Shown: piece by piece, positions 1 to 6,219 of the stretch | Layout of the letters: each line of letters begins with the position of its first letter | Numbering within the stretch: the first letter of the stretch is position 1 | Translations under genes and position numbers: made by a program | Source: JBOFFI01 sp051657245 | GTDB lineage: Bacteria > Pseudomonadota > Alphaproteobacteria > Holosporales > JBOFFI01 | Reading direction: 5' to 3' | DNA: 9,571 bases | NCBI GenBank assembly: GCA_051657245.1 | Contig: JBOFKI010000013.1 | Location: forward strand, 1 to 9,571 | Notes under the pieces: generated by a model | What the model saw: the letters and a program-made list of their open reading frames with translations, nothing else | Told to the model about the DNA's origin: nothing | Database searches by the model: none

Positions 1-65
1 AAGTGGGGCTCTAAAAGGCTCCATACGTGATCAGAAATATCGTGACGTCGATGAGAAGCTGTCAT
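1..65 (-). CDS. IS5-family transposase, N-terminal fragment (cut by window edge)
   Basis: An open frame on the minus strand starts with ATG at 65 and runs off the left edge, giving 21 full codons. It reads MTASHRRHDISDHVWSLLEP and then H. The pattern R-R-H-D-I-S-D-x-x-W-x-L-L-E-P is typical of the extreme N-terminus of IS5-family (IS427/IS1031-like, DUF4096) transposases, which cut and paste their element with a DDE catalytic core. That core would lie outside this window, so activity cannot be judged. A clear ribosome binding site, AAAGGA (minus strand, 78-73), lies 7 bases before the ATG, which fixes the start. The family call rests on about 20 residues recognised from memory. A full-length gene, a frameshifted two-ORF version or a remnant are all possible. 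Confidence 0.7.
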   Translation of the reverse strand, partial: MTASHRRHDISDHVWSLLEPH

Positions 66-135
66 AAAAAAATCCTTTTTTTGATTGATTCTACATATCA
101 TCCTAACATAAAAAAAAATCTTTTGACGACACTAT
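1..135 (-). mobile_element. Edge of an IS5-like insertion sequence
   Basis: The transposase start at 65 implies that the upstream end of the element lies shortly to its right. On the minus strand the AT-rich stretch ends outward with TAGTGTCGTC (134-125), a plausible terminal inverted repeat. It is followed outward at 136-139 by CTAG, which fits the YTAR target duplication usual for the IS5 family. The partner repeat and second CTAG are outside the window, so the boundary near 135 is inference. The block is visibly richer in A/T runs than the genes to its right. Confidence 0.45.
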
Positions 136-146
136 CTAGAACTTAA

Positions 147-158
147 AAGCTGCAGCTT
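147..158. repeat. 12-bp perfect palindrome just outside the IS edge
   Basis: AAGCTGCAGCTT is a perfect palindrome lying 8 bases beyond the proposed insertion target site. It could be an operator-like site or part of the repeat debris in this flank. No gene starts nearby that it would obviously regulate, so no role is assigned. Confidence 0.35.
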
Positions 159-177
159 AGGGAAAGCAGGCATGCAG

Positions 178-273
178 AGGCGTTGAAGCCTGGATCCCCG
201 CCTGCGCGGGGATGACAGAAAGGGTTTTGATATTTAAGAAGAGCTAAGCGCGTACTTTTAGGCGTTCAAGCCT
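178..273 (+). repeat. Pair of 14-bp direct repeats, AGGCGTTSAAGCCT
   Basis: AGGCGTTGAAGCCT at 178-191 and AGGCGTTCAAGCCT at 260-273 match at 13 of 14 positions. Each copy has complementary ends (AGGC and GCCT) and could form a small hairpin. The first copy runs directly into the GC-rich palindrome at 188-217. The pair may therefore be arms of one composite repeat unit, or traces of a duplication. Confidence 0.45.
188..217. repeat. Dispersed GC-rich palindromic repeat
   Basis: ATCCCCGC (194-201) and GCGGGGAT (206-213) are perfect inverted arms of 8 bp around the loop CTGC, flanked by GCCTGG on the left and GACA on the right. The form GGATCCCCGC-N4-GCGGGGATGACA closely resembles intergenic palindromic repeats scattered in high copy through many proteobacterial genomes, including Neisseria dRS3-like and Wolbachia-type sequences (resemblance recalled from memory). 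Such units usually sit between genes or at element edges. No T-run follows on either strand, so it is not a standard intrinsic terminator. Confidence 0.65.
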
Positions 274-468
274 TATCGCAGGCGTAATTCTGGCGTTCTT
301 ATGGAAGATATATTGCTGGCATCTATCACCTCTATGCGTTAAAGTGTTTTACACTCTAGCTTTCCGATAGGTAACCATCCGAGATAAAATACGCAGGCGG
401 GAATGGCAATGGGGTGCCGCAGCCACACCCTCTCAAGAATTTTCCTCAAATTAATCTGAAACTTGGTA
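218..468. other. Gene-free stretch downstream of map
   Basis: I see no credible coding frame, tRNA or known RNA here. It contains the second AGGCGTTSAAGCCT copy, the half-palindrome at 392-404 and a small inverted repeat (GGGTG at 412-416, CACCC at 426-430, loop of 9). That last hairpin lies about 40 bases past the map stop codon but has no U-run on the minus strand, so it is at best a weak transcription end or RNA-stabilising hairpin. Confidence 0.5.
392..404. repeat. Degenerate half-copy of the GC-rich palindrome
   Basis: CGCAGGCGGGAAT matches one arm and the loop of the palindrome at 194-213 read on the other strand (GCAGGCGGGGAT), with 11 of 12 positions shared. The second arm is missing. 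It is best read as a decayed or variant copy of the same repeat family. Confidence 0.35.
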
Positions 469-1266
469 TCAGGACTCAGACCGTGTGAAAATTTCATAAC
501 CTGTTTGGGTTACTGCAACAGTGTGCTCCCATTGGGCCGAGAGAGATTTGTCCCGGGTTACCGCAGTCCAACCATCCTGTAAAATTCTTACATCACTTTT
601 TCCAGCATTCAGCATGGGTTCGATGGTAAAAAACATCCCTGGCTTCAACGTAATGCCCTGCCCTTTTTGCCCATAGTGGAGGATCTCAGGTTCTCCGTGG
701 AAAACACGCCCAATGCCGTGGCCGCAAAAATCCTTGACTACGCTAAACCTTTCTGATTCCGCATAGGATTGGATCGCATACCCAATATCCCCCGTTGTTG
801 CACCTGGTTTTACGACGTTGATGCCCCGCATCATAGCCTCATAGGTAACGTCGATAAGCCGTTGCGCAAAGGGTTTGGTTTTTCCCACCCCATACATACG
901 GCTGGTATCACCGTACCACCCCTTATAAATAACCGTCACATCAATGTTTAAAATATCTCCATCCCGTAAAATCCTGCTCCCGGGAATGCCATGGCAAACC
1001 ACATGGTTTAAAGACGTGCAGATGGATTTAGGATACCCTCTATACCCAAGGGGAGCAGGGATTGCATCATGCTCTATAATAAAATGATGGCACAATTGAT
1101 CCAGCTCTTCAGTTGTAACCCCGGGTTTTACAAAGGGCTTAATATAATCAAGGGTCTTGGAAGCAAGGCAACCGGCCTCCCGCATCCCTTCCCAGTCTTT
1201 CTCATCAAGGTAAAGGGGAACGGAGGAGGCATTTTTTAATTTTTCGCGTTGCTCGTAAACTTCCAT
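469..1266 (-). CDS. map: Methionine aminopeptidase, type I
   Basis: This cytosolic metalloprotease removes the initiator methionine from nascent proteins when the second residue is small. The 265-residue protein has the type I pita-bread fold without a long N-terminal zinc-finger or SH3 extension. All five metal ligands of the family are visible: Asp109 (NIDVT), Asp120 (GDTSR), His183 (GHGIGRVFH), Glu216 (TIEPM) and Glu247 (QWEHT). The substrate-binding histidines His92 (CHGIPG) and His190 are also present. The ATG at 1266 is preceded by AAAGGGTG, which overlaps the stop codon of the upstream nitronate monooxygenase-like gene. The gap between the two genes is only 11 bp, so they are almost certainly co-transcribed and possibly coupled. 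No strong terminator follows the stop. Length and motifs are normal, and identification is secure. Confidence 0.97.
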   Translation of the reverse strand: MEVYEQREKLKNASSVPLYLDEKDWEGMREAGCLASKTLDYIKPFVKPGVTTEELDQLCHHFIIEHDAIPAPLGYRGYPKSICTSLNHVVCHGIPGSRILRDGDILNIDVTVIYKGWYGDTSRMYGVGKTKPFAQRLIDVTYEAMMRGINVVKPGATTGDIGYAIQSYAESERFSVVKDFCGHGIGRVFHGEPEILHYGQKGQGITLKPGMFFTIEPMLNAGKSDVRILQDGWTAVTRDKSLSAQWEHTVAVTQTGYEIFTRSES

Positions 1267-1277
1267 GAAAACACCCT

Positions 1278-2672
1278 TTAATTCCCCGTTTGAATCCTAG
1301 CCACAAGCTCCGCTACAGTGGGGATAACCCCATCTGCATAAAAGGGATCCTGCGCAAAACGATAAGCATTATGCCCTGCAAACATTAAATGCCGCTCAAC
1401 ATCTCCGCCATGGCTGATTTCTTGAAGGGTTTTTTGAATACAGAAAGAACGGGGGTCTGCTTTTTTCCCCGTCGTTCCTTTATCTTGGGCCCAGTTGCTA
1501 AATAAACATGCACTCAAGCATCCCATACAATTGACCTGATCTATATGGATCTCTGCTGCCTTCTCAGGCTCCACAAAAATAAGGGTAGAACTGGGGGTTC
1601 GCAGTACCTCCGTATACCCTTGCTTAATCCATTCTTCTGCTTGTTTTTTATCATGATGGGTGACGAAAACCAAACGTCCCCGGCTTCCAACAGGAAAGGA
1701 TGTGTCATGGTCTGCAACTTCAGATGCTGTATAGGCGATTTGTCTGGAGGATCGCTCTTCCAGCTCTTTTAGAAAAGGATTTAAGACCGCTGAAGAATAA
1801 AACCCCGTTGGGCTGAACCGATTTAAGAATACATCACCGGGCTGAAGCGTTAATAAACGCTTTTTCCAAGCCTCAGAAATGGGGCTTTCTTGGGTTAAGA
1901 GAGGGCGTGTTCCAAATTGAAAAGCGATGGGGCCAAGCTCTGGATTATCAATCCAATTAGACCATTCTCGCAAAAACCAAACACCCCCCGCCATAATGAT
2001 GGGTATGTGCCCCAAACCCAGCTCAATCATCACATCCCGCAGCGCTTTAACCCGTGGATAAGGATTTTCCGGCAAAAGGGGATTTTCACCATTGCTCAAT
2101 CCATTGTGGCCACCTGCTCGCCAAGGATCTTCATAAACAACGCCGCCCAAGCCCTCTCCAAACTTGTGATAAGCCCGTTTCCACAAAGCGCGAAACGCGC
2201 GGGCGGATGAAACGATAGGATAGTAGTAAACACCAAAACGGGCGGCGATCTCCGCAATTCGGTAAGGCATCCCTGCACCACAGGTCACCCCGTGGATAAG
2301 TCCCTTAGCATTTTGTAAAACGCCATAAAGAATCTCTTCTACAGCAGCCATTTCCCACAATACATTCATGTGAATACGCCCCTGGCCTTGAGCCAAATCG
2401 TGGGCGATGCGCGCTTGAGCCACCCCCCCTTTGATCGCATAGGCAACCAGCTCACTATGGCGTTCTCGACGCGTTTTTCCGTGATAGACAATGGGTATCG
2501 CTTTGCCGTTTTCATCATAGGCGTCTGCATTGACAGCAGAAAAAGTTCCAATCCCCCCCGCGCGAGCCCAGGCCCCTGCGCTCTCACCGTTTGAAACGGA
2601 GATTCCTTTCCCCCCCTCAACCAAAGGCAAAACTTCTTTCCCTAAAAAAAGAAGCGGCTTTAAAGCCTTCAT
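1278..2672 (-). CDS. Nitronate monooxygenase / 2-nitropropane dioxygenase-family flavoprotein with Cys-rich C-terminus
   Basis: This 464-residue protein belongs to the FMN-dependent TIM-barrel family that includes nitronate monooxygenases, which oxidise toxic alkyl nitronates, and FabK/PfaD-type reductases. Visible family marks are an N-terminal glycine-rich stretch (about 24-42), GVTCGAG (128-134), the AGGHNG motif with the likely catalytic His189, and MAGGVW (227-232) of the FMN phosphate site. After the barrel, from about residue 330, there is an extension with Cys382, Cys385 and Cys389 (CMGCLSAC) and Cys411, a spacing that could hold an iron-sulphur cluster or a metal. The protein is about 100 residues longer than typical NMOs. 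Start: ATG at 2672 has a perfect AGGAGG 5 bases upstream. It lies 158 bp after pnp and 11 bp before map on the same strand. Family membership is firm. The substrate is unknown, and enoyl reductase or another flavin oxidoreductase role remains possible. Confidence 0.85.
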   Translation of the reverse strand: MKALKPLLFLGKEVLPLVEGGKGISVSNGESAGAWARAGGIGTFSAVNADAYDENGKAIPIVYHGKTRRERHSELVAYAIKGGVAQARIAHDLAQGQGRIHMNVLWEMAAVEEILYGVLQNAKGLIHGVTCGAGMPYRIAEIAARFGVYYYPIVSSARAFRALWKRAYHKFGEGLGGVVYEDPWRAGGHNGLSNGENPLLPENPYPRVKALRDVMIELGLGHIPIIMAGGVWFLREWSNWIDNPELGPIAFQFGTRPLLTQESPISEAWKKRLLTLQPGDVFLNRFSPTGFYSSAVLNPFLKELEERSSRQIAYTASEVADHDTSFPVGSRGRLVFVTHHDKKQAEEWIKQGYTEVLRTPSSTLIFVEPEKAAEIHIDQVNCMGCLSACLFSNWAQDKGTTGKKADPRSFCIQKTLQEISHGGDVERHLMFAGHNAYRFAQDPFYADGVIPTVAELVARIQTGN

Positions 2673-2720
2673 CGCAACCTCCTGCTCCGCCTCATCGATT
2701 TACTGAATCTACTCCACCAA

Positions 2721-2734
2721 GCAGCGAAAGCTGC
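2721..2734 (-). other. Perfect small hairpin in the pnp-NMO gap
   Basis: GCAGC (2721-2725) and GCTGC (2730-2734) form a 5-bp perfect stem with a 4-base loop. In the minus-strand RNA the loop is UUUC. No U-run follows, so it is not an intrinsic terminator. It lies about 50 bases before the NMO-like start codon and could be a 5' stabilising structure. Confidence 0.35.
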
Positions 2735-2766
2735 AAGGATCGAAGAGGGAAAAAGCTAACCTGATA

Positions 2767-2800
2767 AAACGCCTGCCCAAGAAACAGTATTTTTTCAGGC
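2767..2800 (-). terminator. Possible weak intrinsic terminator after pnp
   Basis: Downstream of the pnp stop, the minus-strand RNA has GCCUG (2800-2796) complementary to CAGGC (2775-2771). Between them AAAAAA can pair with UUUCUU at 5 of 6 positions, with a GGG bulge. The stem is followed by GUUUUAUC. The weak A-U middle and short U-run suggest partial termination, allowing some read-through into the NMO-like gene and map. Confidence 0.35.
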
Positions 2801-2830
2801 CCTCCCTCTCATACCCTAAATCTTGTGTTT

Positions 2831-4939
2831 TTAACCGCCACTTGCAGCCGGCCCAGAAACAGGCTGATCTAAGGCCTGCTTGATGCTGAGCTTGATTTTT
2901 CCGCGGTCAAAGCCAATAATTTTCACCCTAACTTGCTCACCTTCTTGCACAACGTCCCGAACTTTTTCAACCCGCCGAGGTGCCAGCTCGCTGATATGCA
3001 CCAGTCCATCTTGGTTCCCTGAAAAATTCACGAAAGCACCAAAGTCCATAATTTTGACGACCTTGCCTTCATAAATTTCACCTACCTGAGGCTCATGGGT
3101 GATAGAACGAATCCGGGCAAGAGCTGATTCAAGGCTTTCCTTGTGCTGCGCAAACACCTTCACCGTTCCGTCATCCTCAATATCAATTTTGGCACCGGTC
3201 GTTTCACAAATATCACGGATCACTTTTCCACCAGGACCGATAATCTCTCGAATTTTATCTTTATGAATTTTGATAGAAACAATTCGCGGAGCTGTGTCTT
3301 TCAAAATTTCCCTTGGGGCCTCTAGCGCTTTTGCCATCTCTGTCAAGATGTGGAAACGTCCCTCTTTAGCTTGGTGCAGGGCTTTTTCCATAATGGCCGT
3401 GGTGATGCTGGTTATCTTAATATCCATCTGAAGGGCGGTGATCCCCTCTCGCGTGCCCGCAACTTTAAAGTCCATATCCCCCAAACTGTCTTCATCGCCG
3501 AGGATATCAGAAAGCACCGCAAACTGCTCCCCTTCCTTGATGAGACCCATCGCAATACCCGCCACTGGACGCTTAAGCGGAACCCCCGCGTCCATCAACG
3601 CCAAAGAGCTTCCACAAACGGTTGCCATAGAAGAAGAACCATCAGACTCCGTAATCTCAGAGACAACACGAAGGGTGTAAGGAAAATCTGCTTGGGTTGG
3701 CAGCAAGGGGTGAAGTGCTCGCCACGCCAATTTACCGTGGCCGATCTCACGACGACCTGGCCCTACAAATTTACCTGCTTCTCCCACGCTGTAGGGTGGA
3801 AAGTTATAGTGAAGTAAAAAGGGCTCCCGATATTCGCCCTCCAACGCATCAATGATTTGGGAATCTTCTCCCGTACCAAGGGTTGCCACCACAAAAGCTT
3901 GGGTATCTCCCCGGGTGAAGAGAGCGCTTCCATGGGTTTGAGGAAGAACGCTTGCCTCACATACGATAGGACGAATGGTCACTAAATTTCGGCCATCAAT
4001 CCGCCCTTGGGTTTCTAAAATAGTTTTCCGGACGATGTCTTGGGCAAGCTGTTTGAAAATGCGAGCTACCAAAACCGCCGCGTAACCTTCAGCGCCCAAA
4101 GCCTCCAAAGCTTTGCTTTTCAAACCACTCACAAGGCTGCTGCGGGCGGTTTTGCTCTTCTCTTGATAAGCTTTTGAAAGCTCACTTCCAACCAAAGCCG
4201 ACAGCTTGCCTTTGACGACAGCTTCTTCTGGAGCTTGCTTGAAATCCCAAGGATCTTTTGCAGCGTGCTCCGCAAGGCGAATAATCATATCAATCACGGG
4301 TTGAAAAGCCTCATGACCAAAGGTCACCGCCCCCAGCATGACTTCTTCAGAGAGCTCATGGGCTTCTGATTCTACCATCAAGACACCCTGGGCAGTCCCT
4401 GCCACGACTAAATCAAGCTGCCCTTGAGCCACCTCTTTAGAAGAAGGGTTCAAGACATACTTTCCATCAGCATAACCCACACGAACGGCTCCAACAGGAC
4501 CCAAAAATGGGACACCCGAAAGCGTCAGCGCAGTTGAAGCACCGATGAGTGCCGGAATGTCAGGATTGTTCTCTAAATCATGGCTCAACACGGTACAAAT
4601 GACTTGCACTTCGTTAAAAAAGCCTTCAGGAAACAAAGGACGCAAAGGACGATCAATCAACCTTGAGGTTAAAACTTCTTTCTCGCTTGGCTTCCCCTCA
4701 CGTTTGAAAAAACCACCCGGAATGCGACCCACTGCAAACGCTTTTTCTTGATAGTGCACCGAAAATGGAAGAAAATCCATATCTTCCCTTGCTTGGGGAA
4801 CAGCCACGATCGTACATAAAACAGTGGTTCCTCCATATTGCACCACAACGGCTCCATCTGCCTGGCGTGCTACTTTACCTGTTTCAAGGGACAACTTGCG
4901 TCCTCCCCACATCATTTCCTGGCGGTATGTTTCAAACAT
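2831..4939 (-). CDS. pnp: Polynucleotide phosphorylase
   Basis: PNPase is a trimeric 3'-5' exoribonuclease that uses phosphate to degrade RNA to nucleoside diphosphates and can also add tails. The 702-residue protein is full length. It has a first RNase PH-like domain (about 10-145, with the RNA-contacting FFKREG at 77-82), a helical linker (about 235-310) and a second, catalytic RNase PH domain (about 320-540). In the catalytic domain are the phosphate site SDGSSSM (432-438) and the metal site GDEDSLGDMDFK, where Asp484, Asp490 and Lys492 match known catalytic positions. A KH domain follows with IIGPGGK (566-572), then an S1 domain (about 618-690). The short tail (DQPVSGPAASGG) lacks the RNase E-binding GWW end described in Caulobacter. 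The nearest Shine-Dalgarno-like sequence, AAGGAAG, is 14 bases from the ATG, unusually far. rpsO lies 86 bp upstream, the classical arrangement. Confidence 0.98.
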   Translation of the reverse strand: MFETYRQEMMWGGRKLSLETGKVARQADGAVVVQYGGTTVLCTIVAVPQAREDMDFLPFSVHYQEKAFAVGRIPGGFFKREGKPSEKEVLTSRLIDRPLRPLFPEGFFNEVQVICTVLSHDLENNPDIPALIGASTALTLSGVPFLGPVGAVRVGYADGKYVLNPSSKEVAQGQLDLVVAGTAQGVLMVESEAHELSEEVMLGAVTFGHEAFQPVIDMIIRLAEHAAKDPWDFKQAPEEAVVKGKLSALVGSELSKAYQEKSKTARSSLVSGLKSKALEALGAEGYAAVLVARIFKQLAQDIVRKTILETQGRIDGRNLVTIRPIVCEASVLPQTHGSALFTRGDTQAFVVATLGTGEDSQIIDALEGEYREPFLLHYNFPPYSVGEAGKFVGPGRREIGHGKLAWRALHPLLPTQADFPYTLRVVSEITESDGSSSMATVCGSSLALMDAGVPLKRPVAGIAMGLIKEGEQFAVLSDILGDEDSLGDMDFKVAGTREGITALQMDIKITSITTAIMEKALHQAKEGRFHILTEMAKALEAPREILKDTAPRIVSIKIHKDKIREIIGPGGKVIRDICETTGAKIDIEDDGTVKVFAQHKESLESALARIRSITHEPQVGEIYEGKVVKIMDFGAFVNFSGNQDGLVHISELAPRRVEKVRDVVQEGEQVRVKIIGFDRGKIKLSIKQALDQPVSGPAASGG

Positions 4940-4947
4940 GCTTGTTT

Positions 4948-5019
4948 ACCATTCTTCCTTCTAATATCAGCCTGGCCCCTTTTTTATCCTAAAAAATGGA
5001 AAATACCAGCCTGAATGGT
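4948..5019 (-). promoter_or_regulatory. pnp leader: long nested stem-loop between rpsO and pnp
   Basis: In the minus-strand RNA, ACCAUUC (5019-5013, just after the rpsO stop) is a perfect complement of GAAUGGU (4954-4948, just before the pnp start). Inside it, CUGG (5009-5006) pairs with CCAG (4975-4972). CC (4999-4998) then pairs with GG (4979-4978), and UUUUUUA (4996-4990) with UAAAAAA (4986-4980) around the loop GGA. The whole leader can thus fold into one interrupted hairpin. In E. coli the equivalent spacer forms a stem cut by RNase III and then processed by PNPase, which represses its own synthesis. A similar role here is inference from position and structure. No U-run follows, so it is not an intrinsic terminator. 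Confidence 0.55.
4963..5013. repeat. 12-bp direct repeat within the pnp leader
   Basis: AATATCAGCCTG (4963-4974) and AATACCAGCCTG (5002-5013) differ at one position and start 39 bp apart. The near-identical copies offer alternative pairings to the leader hairpin, or may record a small tandem duplication. Confidence 0.5.
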
Positions 5020-5025
5020 CATTGC

Positions 5026-5295
5026 TTAGCGACGCAGCCCGAGTTTCTGGATCAGATCCTGATAGCCCTCAAGGTTGCCTTTTTTATAATAATCCAACAA
5101 TGAGCGTCGCTGACTCACCATTTTCAAAAGTCCTCTCCTAGAGTGAAAATCTTTTTTATGATCACTCATGTGTCCGCTCAAATTTTGAATACGCTTGCTC
5201 AACAGCGCAATCTGCACTTCAGGGGAGCCCGTATCTTGAGGGGTTCGTCCAAATTCTTTCAAAATTTGGGCTTTTTCTTCTACGGTTATCGACAT
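5026..5295 (-). CDS. rpsO: Ribosomal protein S15
   Basis: S15 is a primary 16S rRNA-binding protein of the 30S platform that binds the helix 20-22 junction and bridges to the 50S subunit. The 89-residue product has the normal family length and the conserved run through FGRTPQDTGSPEVQIALLS, then NLSGHMSDHKKDFHSRRGLL and RRSLLDYYKK. His and Asp in HxxDHKKD and the SRRGLL motif are key RNA contacts. The frame also permits a TTG one codon earlier (5298). The ATG at 5295 is preferred because it yields the standard MSIT start and has AGGAG 7 bases upstream. The truB stop TGA (5297-5295) shares its A with this ATG, so translation is probably coupled to truB. In E. coli S15 represses its own mRNA. 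Here the equivalent leader would lie inside truB. Confidence 0.98.
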   Translation of the reverse strand: MSITVEEKAQILKEFGRTPQDTGSPEVQIALLSKRIQNLSGHMSDHKKDFHSRRGLLKMVSQRRSLLDYYKKGNLEGYQDLIQKLGLRR

Positions 5296-6209
5296 CAAAC
5301 ATCTCCTTTCTTGACGAGATCATCAAAAAACTGTGGCTCTTTGAACATGTTCAGGGGAACCACCTTTGACCCTTCGCAGCGCACTAAACCAATTAGTTGA
5401 TCCTTATAAAGGCACTTGAAAACTTCGCCCGCCGATGCGGAAAGAGAATTCACAAGCTGTTGCCCATATACAAGGCGCTTTCCTTGTTCTACATCCACCC
5501 AAAAGGCCGGGATGTCGTCCAGCACAGCCTGAGACGGATAGAGAACACTGGCACGATCATGCCCTACTTTCAAAATAGAATCCAGTGGAATTCCATTTTT
5601 TTCACAAAAAGGTCCTACGCGGGTCCGCCTTAAAGATAAAAGGTGCCCTACAGTTCCCAATTTCTTGGCTATATCTTGCCCCAGGCTTCTTACATAGGTG
5701 CCTGATCCGCAAGTCACTTCAAAGAAAGCATGATTTTCGCCTTCTCCATCCAACAAAACCAGCTCCTGGATCAGTACTTCCCGAGATGGCATCTCAAATA
5801 CTTCTTGGCGGCGAGCCCTTACGTAGGCGCGCTCGCCTTGAATTTTGATTGCAGCATAGGCTGGTGGAACCTGTTGAATTTTTCCTATAAAGCAGGATAA
5901 AACTGCCTCAATCTCTTTTCTGGTAGGTCTTTCATCGGATGCTTCAACAATTTCTCCCGTTAGATCTCCTGTCGTTGTCTGCGCCCCCCAAGCCACGCAA
6001 AATCGATAAACTTTAAGCTGCTGCATCAGATAAGGAATCAAACGGGTGGTTTTTCCCAGAGCAATGGGTAGCAACCCCGTTGCAAAAGGGTCTAGGGTTC
6101 CTGCATGTCCAGCTTTTGAGGCTCCAAGGGCTTTTCGAACCCGGGTGGTGATTCCCATAGAACCCATATCAACTGGCTTATCAACAACCACCCATCCTTC
6201 TTGAATCAT
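5295..6209 (-). CDS. truB: tRNA pseudouridine(55) synthase
   Basis: TruB converts U55 of the tRNA T-loop to pseudouridine. The 304-residue protein carries the catalytic loop GHAGTLDPFATG with nucleophile Asp40, the KIQQVPPAYAAIKIQGERAY segment (110-129), the GTYVRSLGQDIAKKLG motif (170-185) and SLRRTRVGPF (192-201). The frame is open up to 6293, but that would overlap the upstream ATPase gene by 74 bp and add 28 residues the family lacks. The ATG at 6209 places GWVVVDKP at residue 5, as in homologues. The ribosome binding site before it is weak, which suggests coupling to the ATPase gene ending 10 bp upstream. The N-terminal segment reads DKPVDMGSMGITTRV, whereas most relatives have DKP-x-G-x-(T/S)-S. 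This is a mild deviation in a loop near the active site. The usual upstream neighbours rbfA and infB are absent here. Confidence 0.96.
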   Translation of the reverse strand: MIQEGWVVVDKPVDMGSMGITTRVRKALGASKAGHAGTLDPFATGLLPIALGKTTRLIPYLMQQLKVYRFCVAWGAQTTTGDLTGEIVEASDERPTRKEIEAVLSCFIGKIQQVPPAYAAIKIQGERAYVRARRQEVFEMPSREVLIQELVLLDGEGENHAFFEVTCGSGTYVRSLGQDIAKKLGTVGHLLSLRRTRVGPFCEKNGIPLDSILKVGHDRASVLYPSQAVLDDIPAFWVDVEQGKRLVYGQQLVNSLSASAGEVFKCLYKDQLIGLVRCEGSKVVPLNMFKEPQFFDDLVKKGDV

Positions 6210-6219
6210 TGATGGTATC

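Noticed and set aside
412..430. Hairpin downstream of map as a terminator
   Set aside because: The stem is only 5 bp and no U-run follows on the minus strand.
3350..3817. 155-codon open frame opposite pnp
   Set aside because: It is a shadow of the pnp coding strand, with no ribosome binding site or recognisable protein pattern.
4940..4952. An upstream ATG (4952) as the pnp start
   Set aside because: It is closer to AAGGAAG but is out of frame with pnp. It could at most initiate a short overlapping frame.
5296..5298. TTG start one codon upstream for rpsO
   Set aside because: The ATG at 5295 gives the standard 89-residue S15 and a better-spaced ribosome binding site.
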